Positions 8,165 to 17,300 of a stretch of DNA of 64,000 nt are shown piece after piece. Origin of the DNA: Geobacter sp. DSM 9736 (GTDB lineage: Bacteria > Desulfobacterota > Desulfuromonadia > Geobacterales > Geobacteraceae); contig NZ_LT896716.1 in NCBI RefSeq assembly GCF_900187405.1, positions 682,001-746,000 on the forward strand. The letters are read 5' to 3'. A program made the translations under genes and the position numbers. The notes below the pieces were generated by a model that saw only the letters and a list, made by a program, of their open reading frames with translations, was not told where the DNA came from and ran no database searches. Positions within the stretch are counted from its first letter, which is position 1. The number at the start of each line of letters is the position of its first letter.

Positions 8165-8671
8165 ATGGCTTTACACGAGGGGAAGGAACCTGTCGATGTG
8201 GATCTCCTGGACAGCCTTGCAAGTGGGCACCGCTCGGTCAGGAGGATTATCGACGAGCTGAAGAGCAGCGCTGCCAACGACAAGGAGTACCTTTTCGGCA
8301 AGCTGCAGGCCGCCTACCTGCGCTGTGCAGAGCTGGAGGAGAAGAATTTCTACCGGAAGATGGAGGAATACCGGGAGGTGGCGGGGCTAATATATGATGC
8401 TATGGCTGATCATGAAGTAATCAGGGAACTTTTGCAGCAGCTGGAGCGCCTTGATCCCGACTCGGGACGATGGCGGACAAAGTTGGAATTGCTCGATGAG
8501 ACTTTCGAAGCTCATGCGGAGCGGGAAGAACATCAGGTTTTTCCTGTTGCTGCGCGGCTTTTGCCCGAGCGTGCCTTGCACCTTATGGTGGAACAGCTTC
8601 GGGAGGAGCAGGAAGAAGGAGCGCAAACCCGTCGTCACCGCCACCCGGTCGGGCCGGGAAGGCGCACGTGA
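8165..8671 (+). CDS. Hemerythrin-like HHE-domain protein
   Basis: A 168-residue, all-helical protein with spaced His/Glu in the order expected of an HHE cation-binding domain: GHRSVRRIIDELKS near residue 20, EEYREVAGLIYDAMADHEVI in the middle, and AHAEREEHQVFPVAARLLPE near residue 118-137. Such four-helix bundles bind a di-iron or other metal site and are implicated in oxygen or NO sensing and iron-sulfur repair. The tail is basic and probably disordered. Start 8165 has a perfect AAGGAGG site; the frame is open upstream but lacks one. It stands alone and is followed by a symmetrical hairpin. Whether iron is really bound is not provable from sequence. Confidence 0.75.
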   Translation: MALHEGKEPVDVDLLDSLASGHRSVRRIIDELKSSAANDKEYLFGKLQAAYLRCAELEEKNFYRKMEEYREVAGLIYDAMADHEVIRELLQQLERLDPDSGRWRTKLELLDETFEAHAEREEHQVFPVAARLLPERALHLMVEQLREEQEEGAQTRRHRHPVGPGRRT

Positions 8672-8747
8672 TGCCGTAACTGCGCAGATCAGGTCGCGCC
8701 GTTCCTGTCGAGGAGAGATTTGTTCAGCAGCACCTGAAAAGTGGGAA

Positions 8748-8777
8748 GGGGGCAGGCTTCTGTAGCGGCCTGCCCCC
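8748..8777. terminator. GC-rich hairpin between convergent genes
   Basis: GGGGGCAGGC (8748-8757) pairs perfectly with GCCTGCCCCC (8768-8777) across a 10-base loop. There is no strong T-tract. It sits between the 3' ends of the hemerythrin-like gene and the flavodiiron gene and could serve both. Confidence 0.6.
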
Positions 8778-8813
8778 TCGATCTTATAACTTTTCCAGCC
8801 GGACGAATTGACT

Positions 8814-10004
8814 CTATTTCACCTGCTGTGCGAAATCCCTACCGAATGCGATGCATTCCGCATTTCCCTGCTCATCCGGGTTCCAGAGGCGCTTCAGCCC
8901 TTCGTTGATTACCTCGAAGCCACTCTCTTTGAGCCGTTCCGTGATCATCTTGACAGATTCTCCGCTCCACCCATACGCCCCGAAGGCCGCTGCTTTTTTG
9001 TTTCTGAAGCCGAGCCCCCTGATCTCTTCAAGAATCCCCGCCGCGGAGGAGAGCATGCCACGATTGACGGTCGGGGAGCCGACGAGAAGGGCTTTCGACC
9101 TGAACACCTCAGTGATTACGTCGTTTTTGTCGGACCGGGCAACGTTGTAGATTTTCACCGCCACCTCTTGGTCCCCTTCCGTTATGCCCTCGGCTATAAG
9201 CTCCGCCATACGTCTGGTTCCGTTCCACATGGTGTCATAGATGACGGTGATCTGGTTCTCCTGATAATTCGCCGCCCACTGGGCATACTTCTCCACGATC
9301 TGAAGCGGATTTTCGCGCCAGATCACTCCGTGGCTCGTGCATATCATGGAGAGGGGAAGTCCGAGATTGGCAAATTCCGTGATCTTCTTTACAACAAGCG
9401 AGCTGAAGGGGGTCAGGATGTTGGCGTAATACTTCATCGATTCCTGATGCAGTTCCGCCTGGTCAACCAGGTCGTTGAATATACGGTCCGTGGCCAGGTG
9501 CTGCCCGAAAGCGTCATTGCTGAAAAGTATACTATCTCCGGTGAGATAGCAGAACATGCTGTCGGGCCAGTGAAGCATGGGAGCCTCGATGAAGATGAGC
9601 TCCTTCGACCCGATGTTCAGGCGGTCCCCGGTCTTCACGGTCCTGAAGTTCCAATCCTGGTGATATTGGCCCTTGAGGGACTTTACTGCATTTGCGGTGC
9701 AGTAGATGGGGGTGTCGGGAATGAGGCGCATCAGCTCCGGAAGCGCTCCGCTGTGGTCCACCTCACCATGGTTGGCGATGATGTAGTCAATCTTGGAGAG
9801 GTCGATCTCCCTTCTGAGATTCTCAACGAACTCCGAGGAAAAGGGGGCCCAAACGGTATCGATGAGGACGGTTTTCTCGTCTCGGACAAGAAACGAGTTG
9901 TACGACGTCCCCCTGTGAGTGGAATATTCTTCGCCGTGAAATCTTCTGAGTTCCCAGTCGACCTTTCCTACCCATGTTACGTTTTCTGTGATTGTAAATC
10001 CCAT
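8814..10004 (-). CDS. fprA: Flavodiiron protein (A-type flavoprotein)
   Basis: A 396-residue protein of the size of a minimal flavodiiron protein: N-terminal metallo-beta-lactamase-like di-iron domain and C-terminal flavodoxin domain. The iron ligands are present: H79-E81-D83 in HGEVDHSG, H145 in MLHWPDSM, D164 in SNDAFG and H225 in TSHGVIW. The FMN loop [12 protein letters not shown] starts near residue 256. These enzymes reduce O2 to water or NO to N2O in the cytoplasm, taking electrons from rubredoxin. In an anaerobe this is an oxygen or NO defence. No rubredoxin gene adjoins. GAAGGAGGATCTAC precedes the ATG. It is monocistronic. Confidence 0.93.
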   Translation of the reverse strand: MGFTITENVTWVGKVDWELRRFHGEEYSTHRGTSYNSFLVRDEKTVLIDTVWAPFSSEFVENLRREIDLSKIDYIIANHGEVDHSGALPELMRLIPDTPIYCTANAVKSLKGQYHQDWNFRTVKTGDRLNIGSKELIFIEAPMLHWPDSMFCYLTGDSILFSNDAFGQHLATDRIFNDLVDQAELHQESMKYYANILTPFSSLVVKKITEFANLGLPLSMICTSHGVIWRENPLQIVEKYAQWAANYQENQITVIYDTMWNGTRRMAELIAEGITEGDQEVAVKIYNVARSDKNDVITEVFRSKALLVGSPTVNRGMLSSAAGILEEIRGLGFRNKKAAAFGAYGWSGESVKMITERLKESGFEVINEGLKRLWNPDEQGNAECIAFGRDFAQQVK

Positions 10005-10193
10005 GTAGATCCTCCTTCAGGTGCAATGTCACAGATTCTACACCATATTCTCCGCATTAAAAGAAAATAGTGGGTATCCTCCCGTTGGATTTTTCTCCTT
10101 GGCAACATCCCCGGCGGATGATATTCAATGCCGGTAAGGGCGAGGTTGCTTGTCCCGACCCGCTCCTATGCAACCTACATCTAGGGGGAACAC

Positions 10194-11093
10194 ATGCTCA
10201 AAAACGTGATGCTGGGATTAACGGTGTCGCTGGTTGTAGCTGCCACGACATCTGCGGAAGAAATCAATCCGGTTCTGGGGAAGGTGGGTGACTTCGTTCT
10301 GCGTGAAGCCGATCTGGAGCGGATTGTCGGATACCAGTCGTCGGAAGCGCTTGAAAAGCTCCAGTCGGATCCGGCGCAGCGCGCTCAGGTCGTGAGGCAA
10401 CTGCTTGTCACAAGGGCTGCGGCGGCCCGATCGCGGAAAGAGGGGTTCGACCGCAAGCCGGAGGTAAAGGAGCAACTTGGGTATGTAATTGACGGGTTTC
10501 TGGCCGAGCAGTACCTGCGGAAGGTTGTGGTTGCCGACATAACCGTGCCTGATGAGGAGGTGAAGAAATATTACGCCGAGCACCAGGAGGAATTTCTTCT
10601 TCCGACCATGGTCAAGGTGCGCCAGATCTTCATCGAAGTTCCGAAGGACGCTACCCCGGCCGCGAAGGAAAAGGCCAGGGAAAGGGCGGGGGATATACTT
10701 AAGCAACTGAAGGAAGGAGCTGATTTTGCCGCTTTGGCCAAGTCTTCGTCCGATGACGCCGACTCAGCACCCAGAGGAGGTGAGCTGGGCCTTCTCACCC
10801 CCGGTAAAACCAATTCCGAGGAGTTCGAAAAAGCTGCCTTCGCCCTTAAGGCAGGGGAGGTCAGTCCGGTTGTCGAAACGCCTTTCGGCTATCACATACT
10901 GAAGGTGGATGAGCGGACAGAGGAGCGTACGGCACCTTACGAGGAAGCACAGGAGTATATCCGCACCCTCCTCAAGCCCCGGTTCGAGCAGCAAAAAGCG
11001 CAGGCTTTCCTCGACAAACTGGCGAAGGAGGCAGGTGTGCAGGCTATGGAGCCGGTGCCGACGGAAAAAGAGGAGAGTCCGGCTCCCAGGTAG
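10194..11093 (+). CDS. Exported parvulin-type peptidyl-prolyl isomerase
   Basis: A 299-residue protein with an N-terminal signal peptide (MLKNVMLGLTVSLVVAATTSA). A SurA/PpiD-like helical chaperone part (residues about 25-150) precedes a complete parvulin rotamase domain at about 140-240: MVKVRQIFIEV, then GADFAALAKSSSDDADSAPR, GGELGLLTPGK and TPFGYHILKV. It should catalyse proline isomerisation and assist folding of exported or outer-membrane proteins in the periplasm. A single rotamase domain makes it shorter than SurA, closer to PrsA-type or Geobacter PpcA-like isomerases. A strong terminator follows, so it is a one-gene unit. Confidence 0.88.
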   Translation: MLKNVMLGLTVSLVVAATTSAEEINPVLGKVGDFVLREADLERIVGYQSSEALEKLQSDPAQRAQVVRQLLVTRAAAARSRKEGFDRKPEVKEQLGYVIDGFLAEQYLRKVVVADITVPDEEVKKYYAEHQEEFLLPTMVKVRQIFIEVPKDATPAAKEKARERAGDILKQLKEGADFAALAKSSSDDADSAPRGGELGLLTPGKTNSEEFEKAAFALKAGEVSPVVETPFGYHILKVDERTEERTAPYEEAQEYIRTLLKPRFEQQKAQAFLDKLAKEAGVQAMEPVPTEKEESPAPR

Positions 11094-11129
11094 GATAGCC
11101 GGCGTACGAGTACAGGTGAATGTTCTTTA

Positions 11130-11159
11130 AAGGCCCCTTTTCCGGAAGGGGCCTTTTGC
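11130..11159 (+). terminator. Rho-independent terminator
   Basis: AAGGCCCCTT (11130-11139) and AAGGGGCCTT (11146-11155) form a 10-bp stem around TTCCGG, with T residues in and just after the right arm. It ends the parvulin transcript. Confidence 0.85.
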
Positions 11160-11297
11160 TTCAGCTCGTTGAGGCATTTTAACCCGAGCAGGTAACGAAA
11201 AGCAGGCAACCATCGACCAGGTCATTGCAGATCATCCGGCACCCTCTATAATAGCTTGAAAAGGAGACATTTTCCTTGTCTCCATGATGAGGATGCC

Positions 11298-11648
11298 ATG
11301 AGAAAGAATGAACTTACCTGTTCCATTCCGATGGCCCAGCTTCTGTCGAATGTTCCGGAAGATTCCGAAATCAGCTCGGTCACCATCTTTGTTGGCGTGA
11401 AGGGGAGCGGCGTTTTCATGGGCTCCCGAATGGCGCCCAACCCCGAAGAAATGGCCTCCATGATCAGTGCATTCGGCGAGGCGAAGCGCTCGGTCATCGA
11501 AGGGATCATCCGTGATCATGGAATGGAGATGATGGTAAGCGTAATGTTCTTTCTTGCCAGCAGGGACCCCGGAACAAAGGATTTGGGAATAGATCCGGAG
11601 GAACTGATGAGAAGCTACTTCATGCCGAAGCGGGGTGAGAGCGACTAG
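11298..11648 (+). CDS. Conserved-looking hypothetical cytoplasmic protein
   Basis: A 116-residue soluble protein I do not recognise. It has no signal peptide, no membrane segment and no cysteine pair. It is Met-rich (14 or so Met), with a likely beta-hairpin (SSVTIFVGVKGSGVFMGS) followed by helices. The ATG at 11298 has GAGGATGCC ahead of it; earlier Met codons in frame are less well placed. The next gene, for an HEAAH-motif protein, begins 35 bases after its stop, so the two may be cotranscribed upstream of ftsH. Confidence 0.5.
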   Translation: MRKNELTCSIPMAQLLSNVPEDSEISSVTIFVGVKGSGVFMGSRMAPNPEEMASMISAFGEAKRSVIEGIIRDHGMEMMVSVMFFLASRDPGTKDLGIDPEELMRSYFMPKRGESD

Positions 11649-11683
11649 GCATCCGCGAAGCAGGTAGCCGGACGGGAGGTGCC

Positions 11684-12289
11684 ATGATTTCAGGGGGGCT
11701 GGAGGCTATTCACATAGGCAGTCGGAAGAGAATCTCTCCCCTTTACTCCCTCCATTCGGAAAAGGAATTTCCATTCTCGAAGATCGAGCAGTCGGCAATT
11801 CATGAGGCCGCTCATGCCGTCGTCGCGACGATGATCCGCCGCGGCATCGTGGCGGAAGTCTTCATCAGCCACACCGGTGTCGATGTAACGGAGGAGTACG
11901 ACGAGCTGAATATCACCGTTCACGGGCTCACCGGTGGGATCCGGTTCCACAAGATACAGACGACCGTCTTCGAGAACGGCCTCATCGCGTACAGCGGGTT
12001 TTTCGGAGAGTGCGAGCATCTTTACCGCAAGGGGATCGAGCTTGGACCGCTCCTGCCCCAATTGCGTGAGCAGGCTTCCCACGACATCGACCGGTATCAC
12101 GCCCTTCTCCTTTCCGAGGGTCTTTCCGAGTCGGATATCCAGAATGTGGTCGTCGATATCGGTAGCGCACTCAAGCACTACTTCGATAGCGGCATCTGGG
12201 ACGCAGTAGTCATCATAGCGGATGCTCTCATGGCGCGGAGGCGCCTGACAGGTGAAGAGATCCTTCAACTTCTTCCCGATTTCCCCTGA
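11684..12289 (+). CDS. Stand-alone M41-like HEAAH-motif protein
   Basis: A 201-residue protein with IHEAAHAVVATMIRRG at residues 39-54. This is the HExxH zinc motif in the same context as the FtsH peptidase helix ([12 protein letters not shown] in the next gene). No AAA ATPase module and no membrane segment are present. The later residues are helical and hold acidic candidates for a third ligand (for example in the HDIDRYHALLLSEG segment), but I cannot name it. GACGGGAGGTGCC supports the ATG. The gene lies 155 bases upstream of ftsH on the same strand. It may be an M41-related peptidase domain acting alone, or an inactive relative. The zinc-motif call is direct; the family call is inference. 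Confidence 0.6.
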   Translation: MISGGLEAIHIGSRKRISPLYSLHSEKEFPFSKIEQSAIHEAAHAVVATMIRRGIVAEVFISHTGVDVTEEYDELNITVHGLTGGIRFHKIQTTVFENGLIAYSGFFGECEHLYRKGIELGPLLPQLREQASHDIDRYHALLLSEGLSESDIQNVVVDIGSALKHYFDSGIWDAVVIIADALMARRRLTGEEILQLLPDFP

Positions 12290-12444
12290 ACAAGTTTGAA
12301 AAAAGATGACCTTTCTATTCCTCACTCCCGGAAATCATTGTTTCCGGCGTGCTCCCCGTCACAGAAAATCATGATCACATGTCGTACCCTGTGCTGGCGT
12401 GAAATTGTTCCGCTACAGGTACTGTATATTTCAAAGAGGTGATC

Positions 12445-14241
12445 ATGAGTGTTTCCTGGTATGTCCGGCTGTTCAAGTTTCTTATAGTCTTTGCAGTGGT
12501 CGGAGGCATCGCTGGTGGTGTCTATCTGTGGCGAAACCACGCCGATGCAGCACCGAGCAGGATCAGCTATACGGCTTTCGTGGATAAGGTGAGTGCCGGT
12601 GAGATCGTAAGGGTAAGGTTGGAGGGTGATTCCATCACAGCGGAGGCAAAGGGGGGAGGATCGTTCCAGCTCTACCGGCCGAGCGATGCTGATCTCTCAA
12701 AACTCCTTCTCGACAGGCACGTAGAATTTACCTCGACCCCTGCCGAAGCAAAAATCCGTTGGTTCGAGCTCGGTTTCATCCTGGTGCTCCTTGTTCCCCT
12801 TGTCTTCATCATGAAGAGGATGGCCGTGTTCGGCCGCAGCAAGGCCAAGCGTATAGATGGTGCACGTACCAATACGCTGTTCACCGATGTGGCGGGGGCC
12901 GAAGAGGCAAAGGGGGAGCTGATGGAGACGGTTGACTTCCTCAAGGATCCCTTCAGGTTTTCCAGGCTTGGCGGAAAGATGCCGACTGGAGTGCTACTGG
13001 TCGGCCCTCCGGGAACTGGTAAGACCCTTCTTGCACGAGCCGTGGCGGGTGAGGCCGGCGTTCCCTTCTTCTCCATGTCCGGGTCTGAGTTCGTCGAAAT
13101 GTATGTCGGTGTCGGTGCGTCCCGGGTACGTGATCTCTTTGCTCAGGCAAAGAAGGCTGCTCCATGCATCATATTCATCGACGAGCTCGATGCGGTAGGG
13201 CGAAGGCGTGATTCCGGAGGAAACGGGGCAAGCGACGAAAGGGACCAGACCCTGAACCAGCTCCTGGTGGAGATGGATGGTTTTACCGTGACCTCGGGAA
13301 TAGTAGTCATCGCCGCCACCAACCGCCCCGAGGTACTCGACCCGGCATTGCTGCGTCCCGGGCGGTTCGATCGTCAGGTCGTAGTGGGTTCTCCGGACAT
13401 AAAGGGCCGGGAGGAGATACTGAAGGTCCATGCCCGGAACGTGCCCCTTGCTCCCGATGTGGATCTGCACCTTGTCGCCCGAGGTACCCCAGGATTTTCA
13501 GGTGCCGATCTCGCCAACGTAGTGAATGAAGCAGCCATACTGGCAGCCCGAGCCAACAAGCCTCTCGTGGAGATGACGGATCTCGACATGGCGAGGGACA
13601 AGGTTATGATGGGGGTGGAGAAGAAGTCGATGGTGCTCTCGGAGAAGTCGAAACTCAGCACCGCCTACCATGAAGCGGGTCATGTCATGGTGGCTCGCCT
13701 CGTGCCGGGGTGCGATCCGGTGCACAAGGTGTCGATAGTTCCACGGGGGAGGGCGCTTGGGGTCACGGTCCAGATTCCGGAAGAGGATATACACTGCTAC
13801 ACGAAGGAGATGCTGGTCGCCCACATCAAGGTGCTGATGGGGGGGAGGGCCGCCGAGGAGCTTGTCTTCAGTACGACGACCACCGGCGCGGGAAACGACC
13901 TCGCCCGCGCGACCGATGTGGCGCGGAAAATGGTGTCTGAATGGGGAATGTCCGAAGCATTCGGTCCAGTGGCGTTCGGCCATCAGGACCCGGCTTCCGG
14001 AGAGGGGGGAAGGAAATCCTTCAGCGATGCAACGGCTGTGGAGATAGATACGGAGATCAGGTCGATCGTAACGGGTGCATACTCCGAGGTCCGAGATCTT
14101 CTGCTGGCGCACATGGATTCACTCAAGCTCCTGGTTTCCGAGCTCCTTACCCACGAGACTCTGGGCAGCTCCGAGATCGACGAACTCCTGCAGCCTGCTT
14201 TTGCGCTGGAGGCACAGTCGCCGCACTACGCCAAACCGTGA
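12445..14241 (+). CDS. ftsH: ATP-dependent zinc metalloprotease FtsH
   Basis: A 598-residue membrane protease. Two N-terminal membrane segments (about residues 10-29 and 110-127) bracket a short periplasmic domain. The AAA+ module has Walker A GPPGTGKT near residue 187, Walker [12 protein letters not shown], and the second region of homology [20 protein letters not shown]. The M41 peptidase has HEAGH near residue 408 and a downstream Asp in the NDLARAT region for zinc. It is a hexameric quality-control protease in the inner membrane. ATG 12445 is chosen over the in-frame GTG six bases earlier because AAAGAGGTGATC precedes it. Many Geobacter genomes carry more than one FtsH; this copy diverges in its tail from the textbook form. 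Confidence 0.95.
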   Translation: MSVSWYVRLFKFLIVFAVVGGIAGGVYLWRNHADAAPSRISYTAFVDKVSAGEIVRVRLEGDSITAEAKGGGSFQLYRPSDADLSKLLLDRHVEFTSTPAEAKIRWFELGFILVLLVPLVFIMKRMAVFGRSKAKRIDGARTNTLFTDVAGAEEAKGELMETVDFLKDPFRFSRLGGKMPTGVLLVGPPGTGKTLLARAVAGEAGVPFFSMSGSEFVEMYVGVGASRVRDLFAQAKKAAPCIIFIDELDAVGRRRDSGGNGASDERDQTLNQLLVEMDGFTVTSGIVVIAATNRPEVLDPALLRPGRFDRQVVVGSPDIKGREEILKVHARNVPLAPDVDLHLVARGTPGFSGADLANVVNEAAILAARANKPLVEMTDLDMARDKVMMGVEKKSMVLSEKSKLSTAYHEAGHVMVARLVPGCDPVHKVSIVPRGRALGVTVQIPEEDIHCYTKEMLVAHIKVLMGGRAAEELVFSTTTTGAGNDLARATDVARKMVSEWGMSEAFGPVAFGHQDPASGEGGRKSFSDATAVEIDTEIRSIVTGAYSEVRDLLLAHMDSLKLLVSELLTHETLGSSEIDELLQPAFALEAQSPHYAKP

Positions 14242-14261
14242 GACGCCATTTCCGATAAACG

Positions 14262-14302
14262 AACGCCCCCGAGTCGGGTAAAGGTCCCGGCCCGGGGGCG
14301 TT
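14262..14302. terminator. Bidirectional terminator hairpin
   Basis: AACGCCCCCG (14262-14271) pairs with CGGGGGCGTT (14293-14302). It sits between the convergent ends of ftsH and the giant NHL/RCC1 gene. The loop is about 20 bases and also contains complementary GTC..GAC bases. Confidence 0.7.
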
Positions 14303-14304
14303 GT

Positions 14305-17300
14305 TCATTGGATCATGACATTGTCGCAGATCAGCGTGCCGCTCTTCACCGTTACTGTCCCTTTGAGCACCGTCGGCCCGAGAGGTTCGGCGTAGGAGGC
14401 ATCGAAGGCCGAACCGATGGTGACCGTCGTCCCGGGTTTGTCGACTGTGATACTTTCCACATAGGGTTTTTGCCAGGTTGTTAGAAGGGCAAGACTATCC
14501 TGCGGCACCGCCGCAAGGGCCGCCGAGAAAGAGGGGAAGAAGAGATCCGGCTGCCCCTGACGCGAGAGCCTCACTGAAATATCGACCTGCACCGGGAAAC
14601 TGCGCTTGCCGATGGCGGTCCCGTCTCCCAGCTGACCGGTGCCGTTGTCCCCCCATCCCCAGAGGGTGCCGTCAGTAACGATGGCCATTGTATGGTAGCC
14701 ACCCGCAGCTATGGCGCGAACTGCGGCAATACCGGGTACCTGGAGCGGCTCCCTGCTGTTCGTGGCGGTTCCGTCCCCCAGTTGCCCGTAATAGTTCCAT
14801 CCCCAGGTGGAGACGGTGCCGTCGAACTTTTTCGCTACGGTGTGGCTGTAGCCTGCGCCCAGTTCGGTCACTCCCGTCAAAGCCGTAAGCTGAACCGGTC
14901 TTTTCCGGTCAGTGTTGGTTCCGTCCCCCAGCTGTCCGTAGTAGTTCCATCCCCACATCCATACAGACCCATCGTTCTTGAGAGCCCCGGAATGAGCTCC
15001 TCCTGCGACGATGGCCGTAATTCCGGACAACCCGCTGACCTGGACCGGAGTCAGGCTGCCAGTAGTACTTCCCTCCCCCAGCTGACCGTAATCGTTGGCG
15101 CCCCAACTCCAGGCAGTGCCATCGTTTTTTAGGGCACTTGAGTGATACCCTCCGGCAGCGACGGAAGTTACTCCCGATATTCCGTTTACCAGGACCGGTG
15201 TATGGCGGATCGTGTTGGTTCCGTCTCCGAGCTGGCCGTCACCGTTCCATCCCCATGCCCATATCGTTCCATCGTTTTTCAGTGCAAGGGTGTGGTCGTA
15301 GCCGGCGGCAATGGCGGCGATCCCGCTAAGTCCCGGTACCTGGACGGGCAGCGTCCTGTTCGCTGTTGTTCCGTCCCCGAGCTGGCCGTTCCCGTTCCAT
15401 CCCCAAGTCCACACGGTTCCGTCGCTTTTGAGGGCGACTGTGTGGTCATAGCCGAGCGATATGGCGGTAACGGCGGAAAGGCCGGGTACCTGCACCGGAT
15501 GCGATCTGTTGCTCATGGTTCCGTCACCGAGCTGACCGCTGCCGTTTTTACCCCACATCCATACGGTGCCGTCGCTCTTTACACCACCGCTGTGAGAAGA
15601 GCCTCCTGCAACTGCAACAAATCCGAAGGAGGGGATGGGGTCGAAGCGGGTCGATACTGATGTCGCCCGCGAAATGGTCACGGTGCATGAGTTTCCCTGG
15701 GCGATATCACAACCGCTCCATCCGCCGAAGGTGTAACCGGTTGCAGGTGTAGCGGAGAGGGTTACGGTAGTTCCCTCGACATAGGCCTGGGAGCAGGAAC
15801 CCGAGCAGTTGATGTCTGGAGCGGGGGAGGAGTGAACGGCACCGCTACCTGTGACCGATACGCTCAACAGGTGCATCAGCTGCAGGGTTACGGGGGATGA
15901 TGGTGCCGAAGCAGCTCCTGCGCCTGCTGCATTGGTTGCGGTGACTGTGAAGGTATAGGTGGTGCCGTTGACAAGGCCTGGGACGGTGATTGGGGAGGCC
16001 GTGCCGGTGGCGCTTACGTTGCCGGGGTTTGAAGTGACCGTATAGAAGATGATGGGGGAGCCGCCGTTGTCGGCGGGTGGTGTGAAGCTTACCGTTGCCT
16101 GCCCGTTTCCGGAGATAGCCGAGACTGCCGCAGGTGCGCCGGGCACGGAGATGGCGAGGTTGAACTTCTGGACCCTGTTGTTGCCGGTGTCGGCTACGAA
16201 GACGTTGCCTGCGGCGTCAACGGCCACCCCCTGGGGAGCGCTGAACTCGCCGTTGCCCGAGCCGAGGCTTCCCCACTGCGTCAGATAGCGGCCGCTTGCG
16301 TCGAACTTCTCCACACGGTTGTTGCCGGTATCCACGACAAAGACATTCCCCGCACCGTCCGCTGCGATTGCCTGTGGAGCCGAGAGTTGCCCGTTGCCCG
16401 AGCCGAGGCTTCCCCACTGGGTAAGGTAGCTGCCGCTTGCATTGAACTTCTGGATGCGGTTGTTGCCGGTGTCGGCAACAAAGACGTTGCCTGCCCCGTC
16501 CGCCGCGACTGCCTGAGGGCCGCTGAACTGCCCGATTCCCGTTCCCGATGCTCCCCACTGGGCAAGGTAGCCGCCGCTTGCATTGAACTTCTGGATGCGG
16601 TTGTTGCCGGTATCGGCAACGATCACGTTCCCGGTACCATCGACGGCTATCCCCTGTGGGCCTGAAAGCTGTCCGTTGCCGGAGCCTAGACTGCCCCATT
16701 GAGCCGTATATACGCCCGCAGCGCTGAACTTCTGAATCCGGTTGTTGCCGGTGTCGGCCACAAAGACGTTCCCCGATCCGTCCACCGCGACTGCCTGAGG
16801 AGCGTCGAATTGGCCGTTTCCTGCCCCGAAGCTCCCCCACTGGGTGAGAAGGGTTCCGGTTGAGTCGAACTTGCGTACCCGGTGGTTAGTGGTGTCGGCA
16901 ACGTAGAGGTTGCCGGATGCATCCAGCGCCACCCCTTGCGGCTGGGTCTGCGCCCAGAGGTACTGAAAGGCGTAAACCAGAGCGGGATCGATGGTGTAGG
17001 GGAGAGTCTGCACGGCCTGCGCATTTGCGGCAAGATCGGTCGAGTAGAAGCGAAGGACCGATGTGGCGGCAATGGGGATTGGGCCGCTGTAGGGGGTGGT
17101 GGGGGTGCAGCCGCTGCCTGTGCAGTAGTAGGTCGCCCCACAGCCGCTTTCGCCGTCGGTGCAGGTAAGAACTACGCTCTGGGCGCTTCGATAGGTGCCG
17201 GCCCCCGGTGACGCTGTTGTCTGGGGAGGGGTAAGGTCTGCAACGAAGGTCGCCGAAGCGCTCTTCGGCTGGTCCATCGTTATGCTGCATGCCCCGGTAC

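Noticed and set aside
8808-10070. A 420-residue plus-strand ORF across the flavodiiron gene
   Set aside because: Antisense to a protein with all iron ligands and an FMN motif; the shadow has no recognisable domain.
11690-12325. A 211-residue minus-strand ORF over the HEAAH gene
   Set aside because: It is the antisense shadow of a gene with a good ribosome site and the zinc motif; no start site or domain of its own.
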